Source: Staphylococcus pasteuri (GTDB taxonomy: Bacteria > Bacillota > Bacilli > Staphylococcales > Staphylococcaceae). From it: a DNA stretch of 64,000 nucleotides. Numbering within the stretch: the stretch's first letter is position 1; each line of letters begins with the position of its first letter. Below, piece after piece: positions 30,130 through 39,145 of the stretch. Under the pieces are notes generated by a model. It had not been told where the DNA came from. It made no database searches and saw only the letters and a program-made list of their open reading frames with translations. The position numbers and the translations under genes are program-made. The DNA lies in NCBI RefSeq assembly GCF_003970495.1, contig NZ_RXWW01000040.1, forward strand, positions 16,611 through 80,610, read 5' to 3'.

Positions 30130-31539
30130 ATGTGGAAAGAAAAAGTTCAAGAATACGAAAACCAAATAATTGAAGATTTAAAAGGTTTGTTGTCGATTGA
30201 AAGTGTAAGAGATGACAGTAAAGCTAGTGATGATGCGCCTGTAGGACCTGGACCTAGAGAAGCATTAGACTATATGTATAAATTGGCTGAAAGAGATGGA
30301 TTTTCTACTCATGACGTAGAGCATATTGCCGGACGTATAGAAGCGGGTAACGGTGACGATCTCTTAGGTATTCTTTGCCACGTCGACGTAGTACCTGCTG
30401 GTGACGGTTGGGATTCAAATCCATTTGACCCAGTTGTTACAGACCAGTCAATCATAGCAAGGGGTACACTAGATGATAAAGGACCTACAATAGCAGCTTA
30501 TTATGCAGTTAAGATTTTAAATGATATGAAGGTCGACTGGAAGAAACGAATTCATATTATTATTGGAACTGATGAAGAATCAGATTGGAAATGTACAGAC
30601 CGTTATTTCCAAACGGAGGAAATGCCTGCACTAGGATTTGCACCAGATGCTGAATTTCCTGCTATTCATGGTGAGAAAGGTATCACTACATTTGATTTAG
30701 TTCAAAATGAAATGGCTGAAGATGTAGATGAACCAGATTATGAATTAATTTCATTTAATTCTGGACAACGTTATAACATGGTTCCAGATCATGCTGAAGC
30801 TAAAGTTTTAGTTAAAGAAAACATGACTGATGTTATTCAAAACTTTGAATATTTTATAGAATCAAATCAATTACAAGGTGAAAGCACAGTTGACAGTGGA
30901 ATTCTTATTTTAACTATTGAAGGTAAAGCTGTTCATGGTATGGATCCTTCATTAGGTGTAAATGCTGGCTTATATCTATTAGAATTTTTAGCTACATTAA
31001 ACTTAAATAAAAGTGCTAAAGACTTTGTAAACTTTAGTAATCAATATTTACATGTTTCTCATTTTGGTGAAAAAATGGGTATGAAATTCCATACTGATAT
31101 TATGGGCGAAGTTACTACTAATATAGGTGTTATCAATTATGATAATGAAAATGCTGGCCGATTTGGAATAAATTTAAGATATCCGCAAGGTTTTGAATTT
31201 GAAGAAGCTATAGAACGTTTTACTAATGAAATTAAACCATTAGGATTTAGAGTAGAAATGGGTAAAGTTCAAAAACCACACTATGTAGATAAAAATGATC
31301 CTTTTGTTCAAAAATTAGTAACAGCATATAGAAACCAAACTGGAGATATGACAGAGCCATACACAATAGGTGGAGGCACATACGCCAGAAACCTAGACAA
31401 AGGTGTCGCTTTTGGGGCAATGTTTAATGATTCAGAAGACTTAATGCATCAGAAAAATGAATACATCACGAAAAAACAACTATTTAATGCAACGAGTATT
31501 TACCTCGAAGCGTTATACTCATTATGTGTGGAGGGATAA
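30130..31539 (+). CDS. pepV: Dipeptidase PepV (M20 metallopeptidase)
   Basis: 469-residue cytosolic dizinc dipeptidase. Metal ligands are visible in [12 protein letters not shown] (His84, Asp86), the bridging Asp in LDDKGP (about 117-120) and the catalytic Glu pair in TDEESDW (about 150). The insert dimerisation/lid domain lies between. It cleaves dipeptides, including unusual ones with beta-alanine or D-residues in relatives. ATG after AAAAAGGAAG. Three bases separate it from dat; this two-gene operon is conserved in staphylococci and suggests a joint role in D-alanine and D-glutamate supply. Confidence 0.92.
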   Translation: MWKEKVQEYENQIIEDLKGLLSIESVRDDSKASDDAPVGPGPREALDYMYKLAERDGFSTHDVEHIAGRIEAGNGDDLLGILCHVDVVPAGDGWDSNPFDPVVTDQSIIARGTLDDKGPTIAAYYAVKILNDMKVDWKKRIHIIIGTDEESDWKCTDRYFQTEEMPALGFAPDAEFPAIHGEKGITTFDLVQNEMAEDVDEPDYELISFNSGQRYNMVPDHAEAKVLVKENMTDVIQNFEYFIESNQLQGESTVDSGILILTIEGKAVHGMDPSLGVNAGLYLLEFLATLNLNKSAKDFVNFSNQYLHVSHFGEKMGMKFHTDIMGEVTTNIGVINYDNENAGRFGINLRYPQGFEFEEAIERFTNEIKPLGFRVEMGKVQKPHYVDKNDPFVQKLVTAYRNQTGDMTEPYTIGGGTYARNLDKGVAFGAMFNDSEDLMHQKNEYITKKQLFNATSIYLEALYSLCVEG

Positions 31540-31542
31540 TTT

Positions 31543-32391
31543 ATGACAAAAGTTTTTATTAATGGTGAATTTTTAAATCAAGATGAAGCTAAAGTATCAT
31601 ACGAAGATAGAGGATATGTTTTTGGTGACGGAATTTACGAATATATTCGTGCTTACGAAGGTAAACTATTTACTGTAAAAGAACATTTCGAGAGATTTTT
31701 AAGAAGTGCTAACGAAATTGGATTAGATCTTACTTATACAGTTGATGAATTAATTGAATTAGTTCGTAAACTCTTAGAAGTAAATGATGTTAAAAATGGC
31801 GGTATTTATATTCAAGCTACACGTGGTGTTGCACCTCGTGAACATTCATTCCCAACACCACCAGTAAAACCGGTTATCATGGCATTTACAAAAAGTTATG
31901 ATAGACCTTATGAAGATTTAGAAAATGGTATTTATACTATGACAACAGAAGATATTCGTTGGTTACGTTGTGATATTAAAAGTTTAAACCTATTAGGTAA
32001 TGTTTTAGCTAAAGAATTTGCTGTTAAATACAATGCTAGTGAAGCGATTCAACATCGTGGAGAAACTGTAACAGAAGGGGCTTCAAGTAACGTATATGCT
32101 ATTAAAGATGGAAAAATATATACACATCCTATAAATAATTTTATTTTAAACGGAATTACGAGAAGAGTCATTAAATGGATTTCTGAAGATAAAAATATTC
32201 CATTTATTGAAGAAACGTTTACTGTTGATTTCTTAAAAAATGCAGATGACGTTATTATTTCAAGTACGTCTGCTGAAGTTATGCCAGTAGTTAAAATTGA
32301 TGGGGAAGATGTCGGAGATGGTAAAGTAGGCACTGTTACGCGACAATTACAAGAAGGATTCAATCAGTATATAGAAACACATAGTATATAA
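31543..32391 (+). CDS. dat: D-amino-acid aminotransferase (D-alanine transaminase)
   Basis: PLP-dependent class IV aminotransferase of 282 residues, interconverting D-alanine and D-glutamate with their keto acids for cell-wall synthesis. The PLP lysine is Lys146 in [22 protein letters not shown] (26-36) and [10 protein letters not shown] are family motifs. GGAGGG precedes the ATG, inside the end of pepV. Length equals the S. aureus enzyme. Confidence 0.94.
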   Translation: MTKVFINGEFLNQDEAKVSYEDRGYVFGDGIYEYIRAYEGKLFTVKEHFERFLRSANEIGLDLTYTVDELIELVRKLLEVNDVKNGGIYIQATRGVAPREHSFPTPPVKPVIMAFTKSYDRPYEDLENGIYTMTTEDIRWLRCDIKSLNLLGNVLAKEFAVKYNASEAIQHRGETVTEGASSNVYAIKDGKIYTHPINNFILNGITRRVIKWISEDKNIPFIEETFTVDFLKNADDVIISSTSAEVMPVVKIDGEDVGDGKVGTVTRQLQEGFNQYIETHSI

Positions 32392-32450
32392 GTTGAATAT
32401 TTATCAAAATTTCCACAACTATCTCACTCTAAATATGTTATAATCTAATT

Positions 32451-32730
32451 CAAAGTAGTTTTATAAATATTTAATGAGCGGACTAGTAAAATGTGTCTTT
32501 TAGTTTCTCATTTTTAGTTGAAATATGATGGTAAAAATTATAAAATCTTCTATGAGTGATATTAAATGAGGACGCAATTTTCAAGCGTATTTTTAGGGAC
32601 AAAAATATACGAAATAGCCAACTCACAAAAACTGTAAAATAAATTTTAACAAGCGTGTAGAGCGACTATACGGTTTATATAAATTAGAATATATGGCTCT
32701 TGAAAACATATTTCTGGAGCCATTTTCTAA
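32451..32730 (+). ncRNA. Candidate small RNA or long structured leader between dat and ytmP
   Basis: No reading frame of note lies in 32392-32750. An extended -10 promoter, TGTTATAAT with TATAAT at 32439-32444, points to a start near 32451. The region can fold into several hairpins, including one at about 32593-32616 with an AGGGAC loop. It ends at a terminator-like stem ATGGCTC/GAGCCAT (32693-32723) followed by TTTCTAA. It could be a separate RNA or the leader of ytmP, whose start is 21 bases beyond the last T. I recognise no known RNA family. Confidence 0.4.
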
Positions 32731-32750
32731 TTGAAAGTGAGGTGAACGTG

Positions 32751-33542
32751 TTGGAGCAGTTTTATCAGTTAGGGTGGACATTAGATTCAGCTGGAGGCGC
32801 TTCTGGAGAGGCCTATATGGCTGAACAAGATGGACAAAAGTTGTTTTTAAAACGAAATACGAATCCTTTTATTGCAGCTTTATCTGCAGAGGGTATTGTA
32901 CCTAAACTTGTTTGGACAAAAAGAATAGAAACCGGCGAAGTAGTTACGGCGCAGCATTGGAAAAACGGTCGCGAATTAAGTGCGAACGAAATGCATCAAC
33001 CTAGAGTAGCCAAAATATTAAAAAAAATCCACAATTCTAAACCATTACTTACAATGTTAAAAAGAATGGAAATGGAACCTATTACGCCAGAGATTATGCT
33101 TAATAAAATTAATGCCTCTTTATCTAGAGAAGTGTTAACACATCATGTTGTTAGAAAAGCATTAACATATTTAGAAGAGCATATACCAAATTTAGATTCT
33201 CGTTTCTTTACTGTCGTACATGGTGATGTTAATCATAATAATTGGTTGTTATCTGATAGAGACGAACTATTTTTAGTGGACTGGGAAGGTGCAATGATTG
33301 CAGATCCAGCTATTGATATCGGAATGCTGCTTTACAATTACGTTCCCGAGAAGAAGTGGTCTAAATGGTTCGAAACTTACGGCGTACAAGAAAGTTTGAA
33401 CTTGAATAAACGTATGAAATGGTACACTGTGATTCAATCAATTGGTATGGTTCAATGGTATGAAGAACAGAAACGTTTTAAAGATATGAATACATGGCTT
33501 GAATTTTTAAATGAAGTTATGAATAGTAACTTATTTATTTAA
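32751..33542 (+). CDS. ytmP: YtmP-like phosphotransferase (choline/aminoglycoside kinase fold)
   Basis: 263 residues with the kinase-like catalytic loop VVHGDVNHNNWLL and the metal-binding LVDWEGA, as in choline kinase and aminoglycoside phosphotransferases. Substrate unknown. I choose TTG 32751, six bases after GAGGTG; a GTG one codon earlier is possible, and an in-frame TTG at 32700 lies inside the terminator-like hairpin and is unlikely. The following gene is trmB, as in S. aureus and Bacillus, so the two are probably one operon. Confidence 0.85.
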   Translation: MEQFYQLGWTLDSAGGASGEAYMAEQDGQKLFLKRNTNPFIAALSAEGIVPKLVWTKRIETGEVVTAQHWKNGRELSANEMHQPRVAKILKKIHNSKPLLTMLKRMEMEPITPEIMLNKINASLSREVLTHHVVRKALTYLEEHIPNLDSRFFTVVHGDVNHNNWLLSDRDELFLVDWEGAMIADPAIDIGMLLYNYVPEKKWSKWFETYGVQESLNLNKRMKWYTVIQSIGMVQWYEEQKRFKDMNTWLEFLNEVMNSNLFI

Positions 33543-33554
33543 GGAGATTTGATT

Positions 33555-34220
33555 ATGAGAGTTCGCTACAAACCATGGGCGGAAGATTATTTAAAGGATC
33601 ATCCAGATTTAGTAGATATGGATGGTTCACATGCTGGACATATAGAAGAATGGTTTGATAAGAAGCAACCTATTTATATAGAAATTGGCTCCGGTATGGG
33701 ACAATTTATCACTACACTTGCCGCACAACATCCAGAGATTAACTTTATTTCAATGGAACGTGAAAAGAGTGTTATGTATAAAGTGCTTGATAAAGTAAAA
33801 GAGCAAAACTTAACAAATCTCAAAATGATTTGTAATGATGCGATAGAACTTAATGAATATTTTAAAGATGGGGAAGTTTCTAGAATATATCTAAACTTTT
33901 CTGATCCTTGGCCAAAAAAACGTCATGCTAAACGTAGATTGACTTATCATACATATCTAGCGCTTTATAAACAAATTTTAATTGATGATGGTGAAATTCA
34001 CTTTAAAACTGATAATAGAGGTCTTTTTGCCTTTAGTTTAGAAAGTATGTCTCAATTCGGAATGTATTTTACAAAGATGAATTTAAACCTTCACGAAGAA
34101 GACGATGAGGATAATATCCTTACCGAATACGAACAGAAGTTTTCGGATAAGGGTTCTAGAATATATCGAATGGAAGCAAAATTTCATAATAATATTCAGC
34201 CAAATACTGATAATATATGA
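33555..34220 (+). CDS. trmB: tRNA (guanine-N7-)-methyltransferase TrmB
   Basis: SAM-dependent enzyme that methylates G46 of tRNA. Signatures: [10 protein letters not shown] (motif I), the adjacent ISMERE, and [17 protein letters not shown], which is diagnostic for the family. ATG 33555 lies eight bases after AAGGAG; a TTG two codons earlier overlaps too closely. 221 residues. Followed by a terminator. Confidence 0.94.
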   Translation: MRVRYKPWAEDYLKDHPDLVDMDGSHAGHIEEWFDKKQPIYIEIGSGMGQFITTLAAQHPEINFISMEREKSVMYKVLDKVKEQNLTNLKMICNDAIELNEYFKDGEVSRIYLNFSDPWPKKRHAKRRLTYHTYLALYKQILIDDGEIHFKTDNRGLFAFSLESMSQFGMYFTKMNLNLHEEDDEDNILTEYEQKFSDKGSRIYRMEAKFHNNIQPNTDNI

Positions 34221-34227
34221 TTATAAG

Positions 34228-34262
34228 CCTGAGACATTTATTGATGTCTCAGGTTTTATTTT
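34228..34262 (+). terminator. Terminator after trmB
   Basis: Perfect 10-bp stem CCTGAGACAT/ATGTCTCAGG with a six-base loop, then TTTTATTTT. Confidence 0.9.
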
Positions 34263-34414
34263 GTCCAAGTTTAATGATTTAAATTAAAACTAGCGACATT
34301 ATTTTAGTTATTAGGATTAATTTCATTAATATTATTTTAACTTTTTAAAAAAATTGACTTTCAAAATTTTGTAATATCTTTTCGACAAATAAGTGAATAA
34401 TTTCACAAACGTAA

Positions 34415-34441
34415 TTGATAATGAATATTATTTAGTATAAT
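34415..34441 (+). promoter_or_regulatory. scdA promoter region with Fur-like palindrome
   Basis: TATAAT at 34436-34441 is preceded by TTGATA at 34415-34420, with a short 15-base spacer. GATAATGAATATTATTT at 34417-34433 overlaps the promoter; its first eight bases equal the Fur-box half GATAATGA, and 13 of 19 positions match the classic consensus. Iron control of scdA is only an inference. Confidence 0.4.
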
Positions 34442-34467
34442 TAAAAGTGATCAAGGGAGGAATAAAA

Positions 34468-35133
34468 ATGATTAATAAAGATACAATTGTTGCTGACGTC
34501 GTAACCGACATGCCATTAAGTTCCGATATTTTCAGAAAATATGGTATTGATTTTTGTTGTGGAGGCAATATTTCAATTGAGCAAGCCGTTGAAAATAAAA
34601 AAGTTGATTTACAAACTATCTTAGATGAAATTAACCAGTTACCTAATGAATCACAAGGTAATATCAATGTTAAATATCTTGATGTGCCATCATTAATTCA
34701 ATATATACAGTCTCGTTATCATGAAACGATGCGTGAGGAATTTAAAAATCTATCTCCATACGTTACAAAAGTAGCTAAGGTACATGGACCTAACCATCCA
34801 TTTTTAATTGAATTGCAAAATTTATATCGTCAATATAGAGATGGAATGCTTGAGCATATGGATGAAGAAGATAATCACGACTTTCCAGCATTAATCAAAA
34901 TTTCACGAGGGGAACACGTTGATGATGCTTCGAAAATTATAGAAAGCCTAGTTAATGACCATACACAAACTGGACAATTATTAGAGGATATGAGAGAACT
35001 AACTAATCAATATCAAGCACCTAGTGAAGCGTGCCAAACTTGGAGACTCGTATATAATCGTCTTGAAAATTTAGAGCGTGAAACACATGAACATGTTCAT
35101 CTTGAAAACCATGTCTTATTTAATAAATTTTAA
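34468..35133 (+). CDS. scdA: ScdA/RIC iron-sulfur cluster repair di-iron protein
   Basis: 221-residue RIC protein that restores Fe-S clusters damaged by nitrosative or oxidative stress. The N-terminal ScdA_N domain has the conserved CCGG (Cys30-Cys31). The hemerythrin-like part carries the di-iron histidine and glutamate ligands in [25 protein letters not shown] and [12 protein letters not shown] 34468 follows GGGAGG. In S. aureus scdA lies elsewhere, near lytSR, as I recall; here it sits after trmB, directly before a methyltransferase gene. Confidence 0.92.
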   Translation: MINKDTIVADVVTDMPLSSDIFRKYGIDFCCGGNISIEQAVENKKVDLQTILDEINQLPNESQGNINVKYLDVPSLIQYIQSRYHETMREEFKNLSPYVTKVAKVHGPNHPFLIELQNLYRQYRDGMLEHMDEEDNHDFPALIKISRGEHVDDASKIIESLVNDHTQTGQLLEDMRELTNQYQAPSEACQTWRLVYNRLENLERETHEHVHLENHVLFNKF

Positions 35134-35136
35134 TTA

Positions 35137-35913
35137 ATGAAAGGGTGTTTAATATATGGTAAAAAAGTTGCAGGTCACACATTTTTAGCTCAACTCGGGA
35201 AAAAACGTTTACGTCCAGGTGGAATTTTAGCTACCAATTGGTTAATTGATAAAGGTTGTTTTTCAAATGATAAACGTGTTTTAGAAGTTGCATGTAATAT
35301 GTGTACAACGTCTATTGAATTAGCTCAAAAATACCAATGCCAAATTGAAGCAGTTGACTTAAATAAAGCAGCATTACAAGTTGGCCAACAAAACGTAGAT
35401 AAAAACGATTTAAATGACTATATTCATCTAACACAAGCAAATGCGATGGATTTACCTTTTGAAGATGAAAGTTTCGATATTATTTTAAACGAAGCAATGC
35501 TAACAATGTTACCTTATAAGGTTAAAGAAAAAGTATTAAAAGAATATTATCGTGTACTTAAACCTAATGGAATTGTACTTACACACGATATTGCTATTAT
35601 AAATCGAGATAATGAGGACGTTATAGTTAATGAATTGAGTAAAGCAATCAATATGAAAGTGACGCCTTTAACGCCAGAAATTTGGTATAGTTTATTTAAA
35701 GATGCAGGATTTTCACAAGTTGAATCAAAAATAGGACCATTATCATTGATGTTACCAGTTGGCATGTTAAGAGATGAGGGTTTACTAGGAACTTTAAAAA
35801 TTTTAAAAAATGCATTTAAAAAAGAAAACCGTCATATGTTTATAACTATGTTTAAAACAATGCGCAAACATAAATCAAATATGAATTATATTGTTCATGC
35901 TATTAAAAAATAG
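35137..35913 (+). CDS. Class I SAM methyltransferase-like protein with CxxC in motif I; start uncertain
   Basis: About 250 residues of Methyltransf_11 type. Motif II-like AVDLNKAAL and the later YRVLKPNGIVLTHD are as expected, but motif I reads VLEVACNMCTTS, with Cys53 and Cys56 where GxGxG is normal. Substrate unknown. The frame begins at ATG 35137, three bases after scdA, without a ribosome site. A good site, AAAGGGTG, instead precedes ATG 35156, which is in another frame and stops after ten codons; one more A in the A6 run at 35161-35166 would join that start to this frame (MVKKVAGH). It may be an indel or a start I do not understand. Probably co-transcribed with scdA. Confidence 0.65.
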   Translation: MKGCLIYGKKVAGHTFLAQLGKKRLRPGGILATNWLIDKGCFSNDKRVLEVACNMCTTSIELAQKYQCQIEAVDLNKAALQVGQQNVDKNDLNDYIHLTQANAMDLPFEDESFDIILNEAMLTMLPYKVKEKVLKEYYRVLKPNGIVLTHDIAIINRDNEDVIVNELSKAINMKVTPLTPEIWYSLFKDAGFSQVESKIGPLSLMLPVGMLRDEGLLGTLKILKNAFKKENRHMFITMFKTMRKHKSNMNYIVHAIKK

Positions 35914-35975
35914 TTAAAATTAAAACGATTGATAACCTTAACATAGATAAAGATGTAAGGTTAAAGAAATCATTT

Positions 35976-36016
35976 AAAATAAGACAAAACCCATCAAAAG
36001 GGTCTTGTCTTATTTT
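35976..36016. terminator. Bidirectional terminator after the methyltransferase gene
   Basis: 17-bp stem AAAATAAGACAAAACCC with GGGTCTTGTCTTATTTT, one mismatch, seven-base loop. It overlaps the stop codon of the small minus-strand gene and can act on both strands. Confidence 0.87.
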
Positions 36017-36183
36017 TTACTTTTTAAGAACATCATACTTATGAATGGTATTAAATTGGACAAGATGATGATGTTATAACCTAAATTTGATGAAACAATT
36101 GACGTTGAATAAATAAGAATGAGTTCAATAATAATAAAAATTGTCGTAAACAACAGAATAATCTTATTATGTTTATATTGCAT
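36010..36183 (-). CDS. Small hydrophobic membrane protein
   Basis: 57 residues, start ATG 36183 with GGAGG nine bases upstream. Two hydrophobic segments are visible (about 8-25 and 31-52) with a Lys-rich C-terminus (KSKK), so it is probably a double-spanning membrane peptide. I do not recognise it. The strong ribosome site and fitting terminator make a real gene likely. Confidence 0.6.
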   Translation of the reverse strand: MQYKHNKIILLFTTIFIIIELILIYSTSIVSSNLGYNIIILSNLIPFISMMFLKSKK

Positions 36184-36315
36184 TATTGTCCTCCATATAT
36201 TTAATTGCTTTAAAATGCGCAATAAGAACTTTAACATTAATTGCTATATATACGTTATTGTATTAAATTTGTTAATAAGAGTAAATTTAGTAAATGAGTG
36301 GGAAGGTGTCTTTTT

Positions 36316-37152
36316 ATGAAATTAGGAGAATTAACTATTAACGATATTAATGGGGGTAATACTCATATTGATGGAGGTGCCATATTTGGCGTTGTACCTA
36401 AACCATTATGCACTAGAAAGTATAGTGTGAATGATAAGAATCAAGTTCATACACCAACACATCCAATTCTTATTCAACATCCTCAATATAATATTTTAAT
36501 CGATGCAGGTGTAGGTAATGGTAAATTAACTGACAAACAAAAAAGAAATTATGGCGTAACTCAAGAAGGCTTTATAAAAGAAGAATTACAATATTTTGGT
36601 TTAACGCTTGATGATATTGATATTGTGTTAATGACACATTTACACTATGATCATGCTGCTGGACTAACTGATTCAAATGGAAATGCACGATTCAAAAATG
36701 CTACTCATTATATTCAACAAGATGAATGGCATGAATTCTTAGCGCCTAATATACGTAGTAAAGCGACGTATTGGGAAAAGAATCAAGGTGATTATCAGGA
36801 CAATATTATTTTATTTGATAAAGAGATTGAACCGGTATCAGGAATTAAAATGATACACACTGGTGGTCATAGCTTTGGTCACTCTATAGTTACAATTGAA
36901 AGTGAAGGAGAAAAAGCTGTGCATATGGCTGACATCTTCCCAACAGTAGCACACCAAAATCCATTATGGGTTACCGCGTACGATGATTACCCAATGACTT
37001 CAATTCGTGAAAAAGAAAGACTCATACCTTATTATGTTTTAAATGATTACTGGTTCCTCTATTATCATGACGAAAACTATTTCGCAGTTAAATATAATCA
37101 CAAGGATCATTCAATTACATCATCTATCAAACGTTCATATCGTCAGTATTAA
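36316..37152 (+). CDS. ytnP: YtnP-like metallo-beta-lactamase-fold hydrolase (putative quorum-quenching lactonase)
   Basis: 278-residue MBL-fold hydrolase with the zinc motif HLHYDHAAG (His108, His110, Asp112, His113), a later HTGGHSFGH and a metal-bridging Asp in MADIFP. Closest to the YtnP/AHL-lactonase-like family; Bacillus YtnP degrades signalling lactones, but the substrate here is unproven. ATG 36316 lies after GGAAGGTG; an in-frame ATG six codons earlier overlaps that site. It is a single gene with its own terminator. Confidence 0.85.
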   Translation: MKLGELTINDINGGNTHIDGGAIFGVVPKPLCTRKYSVNDKNQVHTPTHPILIQHPQYNILIDAGVGNGKLTDKQKRNYGVTQEGFIKEELQYFGLTLDDIDIVLMTHLHYDHAAGLTDSNGNARFKNATHYIQQDEWHEFLAPNIRSKATYWEKNQGDYQDNIILFDKEIEPVSGIKMIHTGGHSFGHSIVTIESEGEKAVHMADIFPTVAHQNPLWVTAYDDYPMTSIREKERLIPYYVLNDYWFLYYHDENYFAVKYNHKDHSITSSIKRSYRQY

Positions 37153-37161
37153 GTTGAAAAA

Positions 37162-37225
37162 AGGTTATAGTTTAGTTCATTAAGAAAAGTGATACTATAA
37201 TGAACTAACTATAACCTATCATTTT
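37162..37225 (+). terminator. Terminator after ytnP
   Basis: Long stem, AGGTTATAGTTTAGTTCATT with AATGAACTAACTATAACCT, one bulged base and a loop of about 15 bases, followed by ATCATTTTTA. AAAAAA before the stem gives a T-run for the opposite strand as well. Confidence 0.8.
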
Positions 37226-37241
37226 TATGTAAATTTTAATT

Positions 37242-37556
37242 TTATAATTCGATAATATTTAAAACTTCACCAGTATATGCATCAGCATAAAAATCATAAT
37301 CTACTAATTTACCATTTTTAGTTGCGGAGATACCGCCAAGATAAATAGGTTTATTAGCATTAATATTAGGATCGTTAAGAGGTTGTTGTACAATATATGA
37401 ACCTTTGACATCCATAAAGTATGTTTTGACTTCTTCTAATAACTTATCGGGATTATAAAATTTTTTCTTATTTAGGTAAACAATTACGCCAGCTGATAAA
37501 ATGACTACCGTACAAGCACCTACAATTAATATATTTTTACAATTTAAACATTTCAT
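37242..37556 (-). CDS. Small membrane-anchored protein with PepSY-like domain
   Basis: 104 residues. N-terminal MKCLNCKN with two cysteines precedes one transmembrane helix (ILIVGACTVVILSAGVIVYL), then an extracellular part with VDYDFYADAYTGEVLNI, which resembles the end of a PepSY repeat. Function unknown. ATG 37556 follows GGGAG with eight bases spacing; the in-frame ATG seven codons earlier covers that site. A similar protein occurs in S. aureus next to the M42 aminopeptidase gene. Confidence 0.75.
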   Translation of the reverse strand: MKCLNCKNILIVGACTVVILSAGVIVYLNKKKFYNPDKLLEEVKTYFMDVKGSYIVQQPLNDPNINANKPIYLGGISATKNGKLVDYDFYADAYTGEVLNIIEL

Positions 37557-37641
37557 TAATGTATCTCCCTTTTCCATGATTCATATTATTAGTTTACCAT
37601 AATGAAGATGATATAATAAATTATAAGGAGTGAAACATCAA

Positions 37642-38718
37642 ATGACTATTGAAGAGAGTAAAACATTAGAACGCATGGAACATCTGACAGAATTACATGG
37701 TGCACCAGGATTTGAAGATGATGTTAAAACATATATGAAAGAACAAATGACACCTTATGTAGATCATTTTGTAGATAATAAAATGGGTGGGTTTTATGGT
37801 GTGAAAAAATCACCTAAAGCTAATGCTAAACGTGTAATGATAGCAGCCCATATGGATGAGATTGGATTTATGATTACGCATATCACAGATAATGGTATGA
37901 TCCAATTTACTAATTTAGGCGGTGTAGCAAATGATATATGGCAGGGACAAAGATTAAAAGTAAAAAATAGAAAAAACGAAGAAATCATTGGTGTCGTTGC
38001 CAATATTCCAAAACATTTTAGAACTGGTAATGAAGCAGCACCTCAAATTAAAGATTTAATGTTAGATATAGGTGCAAGTTCGAGTGAAGAAGTTAGACAA
38101 AAAGGTATTGAAATTGGCGACACAATTGTACCTGCTACGCCATTTACTCAGTTATCAGAATATAGATATAGTGCAAAAGCGTGGGATAATCGATATGGTT
38201 GTCTCATTGCTATTGAAATATTAGAATTACTGAAAGATACAGAATTAGAAGTTGATTTATATGTTGGTGCCAATGTACAAGAAGAAGTAGGCTTAAGAGG
38301 CGCTAAAGCATCAGCAGAATTAATTCAACCGGATATTGCATTTGTAGCAGACTGTTCTCCTGCAAATGATATAAAAGGTAAGCAACAATTATCTGGTGCG
38401 TTAGGGGAGGGGACATTAATTCGTATCAAAGATGGTACGATGATACTCAGACCTACTTTTAGAGATTATTTATTAAATTTAGTAAAACAATATGATATTC
38501 CGCATCAATATTATATGTCACCAGGAGGAACAGATGGCGGTGAAATCCATAAAGCAAATGATGGTATTCCTACAGCAGTAATAGGAGTATGTGCACGTTA
38601 TATTCATAGTACAGATGCTGTTTTTGATATCCGTGATTATTATGCCGCTCGTCAATTATTAAAAGCATCAATTACGAATTTAAATGAAGAACAAATACAA
38701 CGATTACAATATCAGTAA
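37642..38718 (+). CDS. M42-family metallo-aminopeptidase (YsdC/PepA-like)
   Basis: 358-residue cocatalytic dizinc aminopeptidase of the tetrahedral TET type. Metal and catalytic residues are seen in IAAHMDEIGFM, KAWDNRYG, VQEEVGLRGA, DCSP and the C-terminal ARYIHSTDA. Likely cleaves acidic or neutral N-terminal residues of peptides in the cytosol. AAGGAG lies 12 bases before ATG 37642; a GTG at 37630 is in frame but abuts the ribosome site. It starts the run ytpP-ytpQ-ytpR. Confidence 0.88.
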   Translation: MTIEESKTLERMEHLTELHGAPGFEDDVKTYMKEQMTPYVDHFVDNKMGGFYGVKKSPKANAKRVMIAAHMDEIGFMITHITDNGMIQFTNLGGVANDIWQGQRLKVKNRKNEEIIGVVANIPKHFRTGNEAAPQIKDLMLDIGASSSEEVRQKGIEIGDTIVPATPFTQLSEYRYSAKAWDNRYGCLIAIEILELLKDTELEVDLYVGANVQEEVGLRGAKASAELIQPDIAFVADCSPANDIKGKQQLSGALGEGTLIRIKDGTMILRPTFRDYLLNLVKQYDIPHQYYMSPGGTDGGEIHKANDGIPTAVIGVCARYIHSTDAVFDIRDYYAARQLLKASITNLNEEQIQRLQYQ

Positions 38719-38734
38719 TATAGGAGTGAAAAAC

Positions 38735-39046
38735 ATGATACAACTTGAAACAGAACAACAATTTGAAGAATTAAAGCAAGGAAATACAGTTTTTGAATTT
38801 ACAGCAGGATGGTGCCCCGATTGTAAGGTAGTCGAACCAGAATTGCCACAATTAGAAGAGAAATATCAATCTTTTAAATTTGTATCAGTAGATAGAGACC
38901 AATTTTTAGATATTTGTATAGAAAATGGTATTATGGGTATCCCAAGTTTCTTAGTTTATAGAGACGGAGAATTACTAGGAAGTTATATTGGTAAAGAAAG
39001 AAAATCCATTGAACAAATAGATCAATTTTTAGCACAATATATTTAA
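38735..39046 (+). CDS. ytpP: Thioredoxin-like protein YtpP
   Basis: 103 residues with thioredoxin fold and active site WCPDC (Cys27, Cys30) and the cis-proline loop GIPSFLVY. Probably a low-abundance thiol-disulfide oxidoreductase; in Bacillus YtpP has been linked to reduction of bacillithiolated or S-modified proteins. ATG 38735 after TAGGAGTG, 17 bases beyond the aminopeptidase gene, so co-transcribed. Confidence 0.87.
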   Translation: MIQLETEQQFEELKQGNTVFEFTAGWCPDCKVVEPELPQLEEKYQSFKFVSVDRDQFLDICIENGIMGIPSFLVYRDGELLGSYIGKERKSIEQIDQFLAQYI

Positions 39047-39145
39047 TTGAATAGTTGAAAAATATATTTAAAAACTTGTTTTTTTCTGTTACTATCCTTT
39101 GATTTATTGTAAACTATTAAAAGGTGCGAAATAGGAGTGATATGA

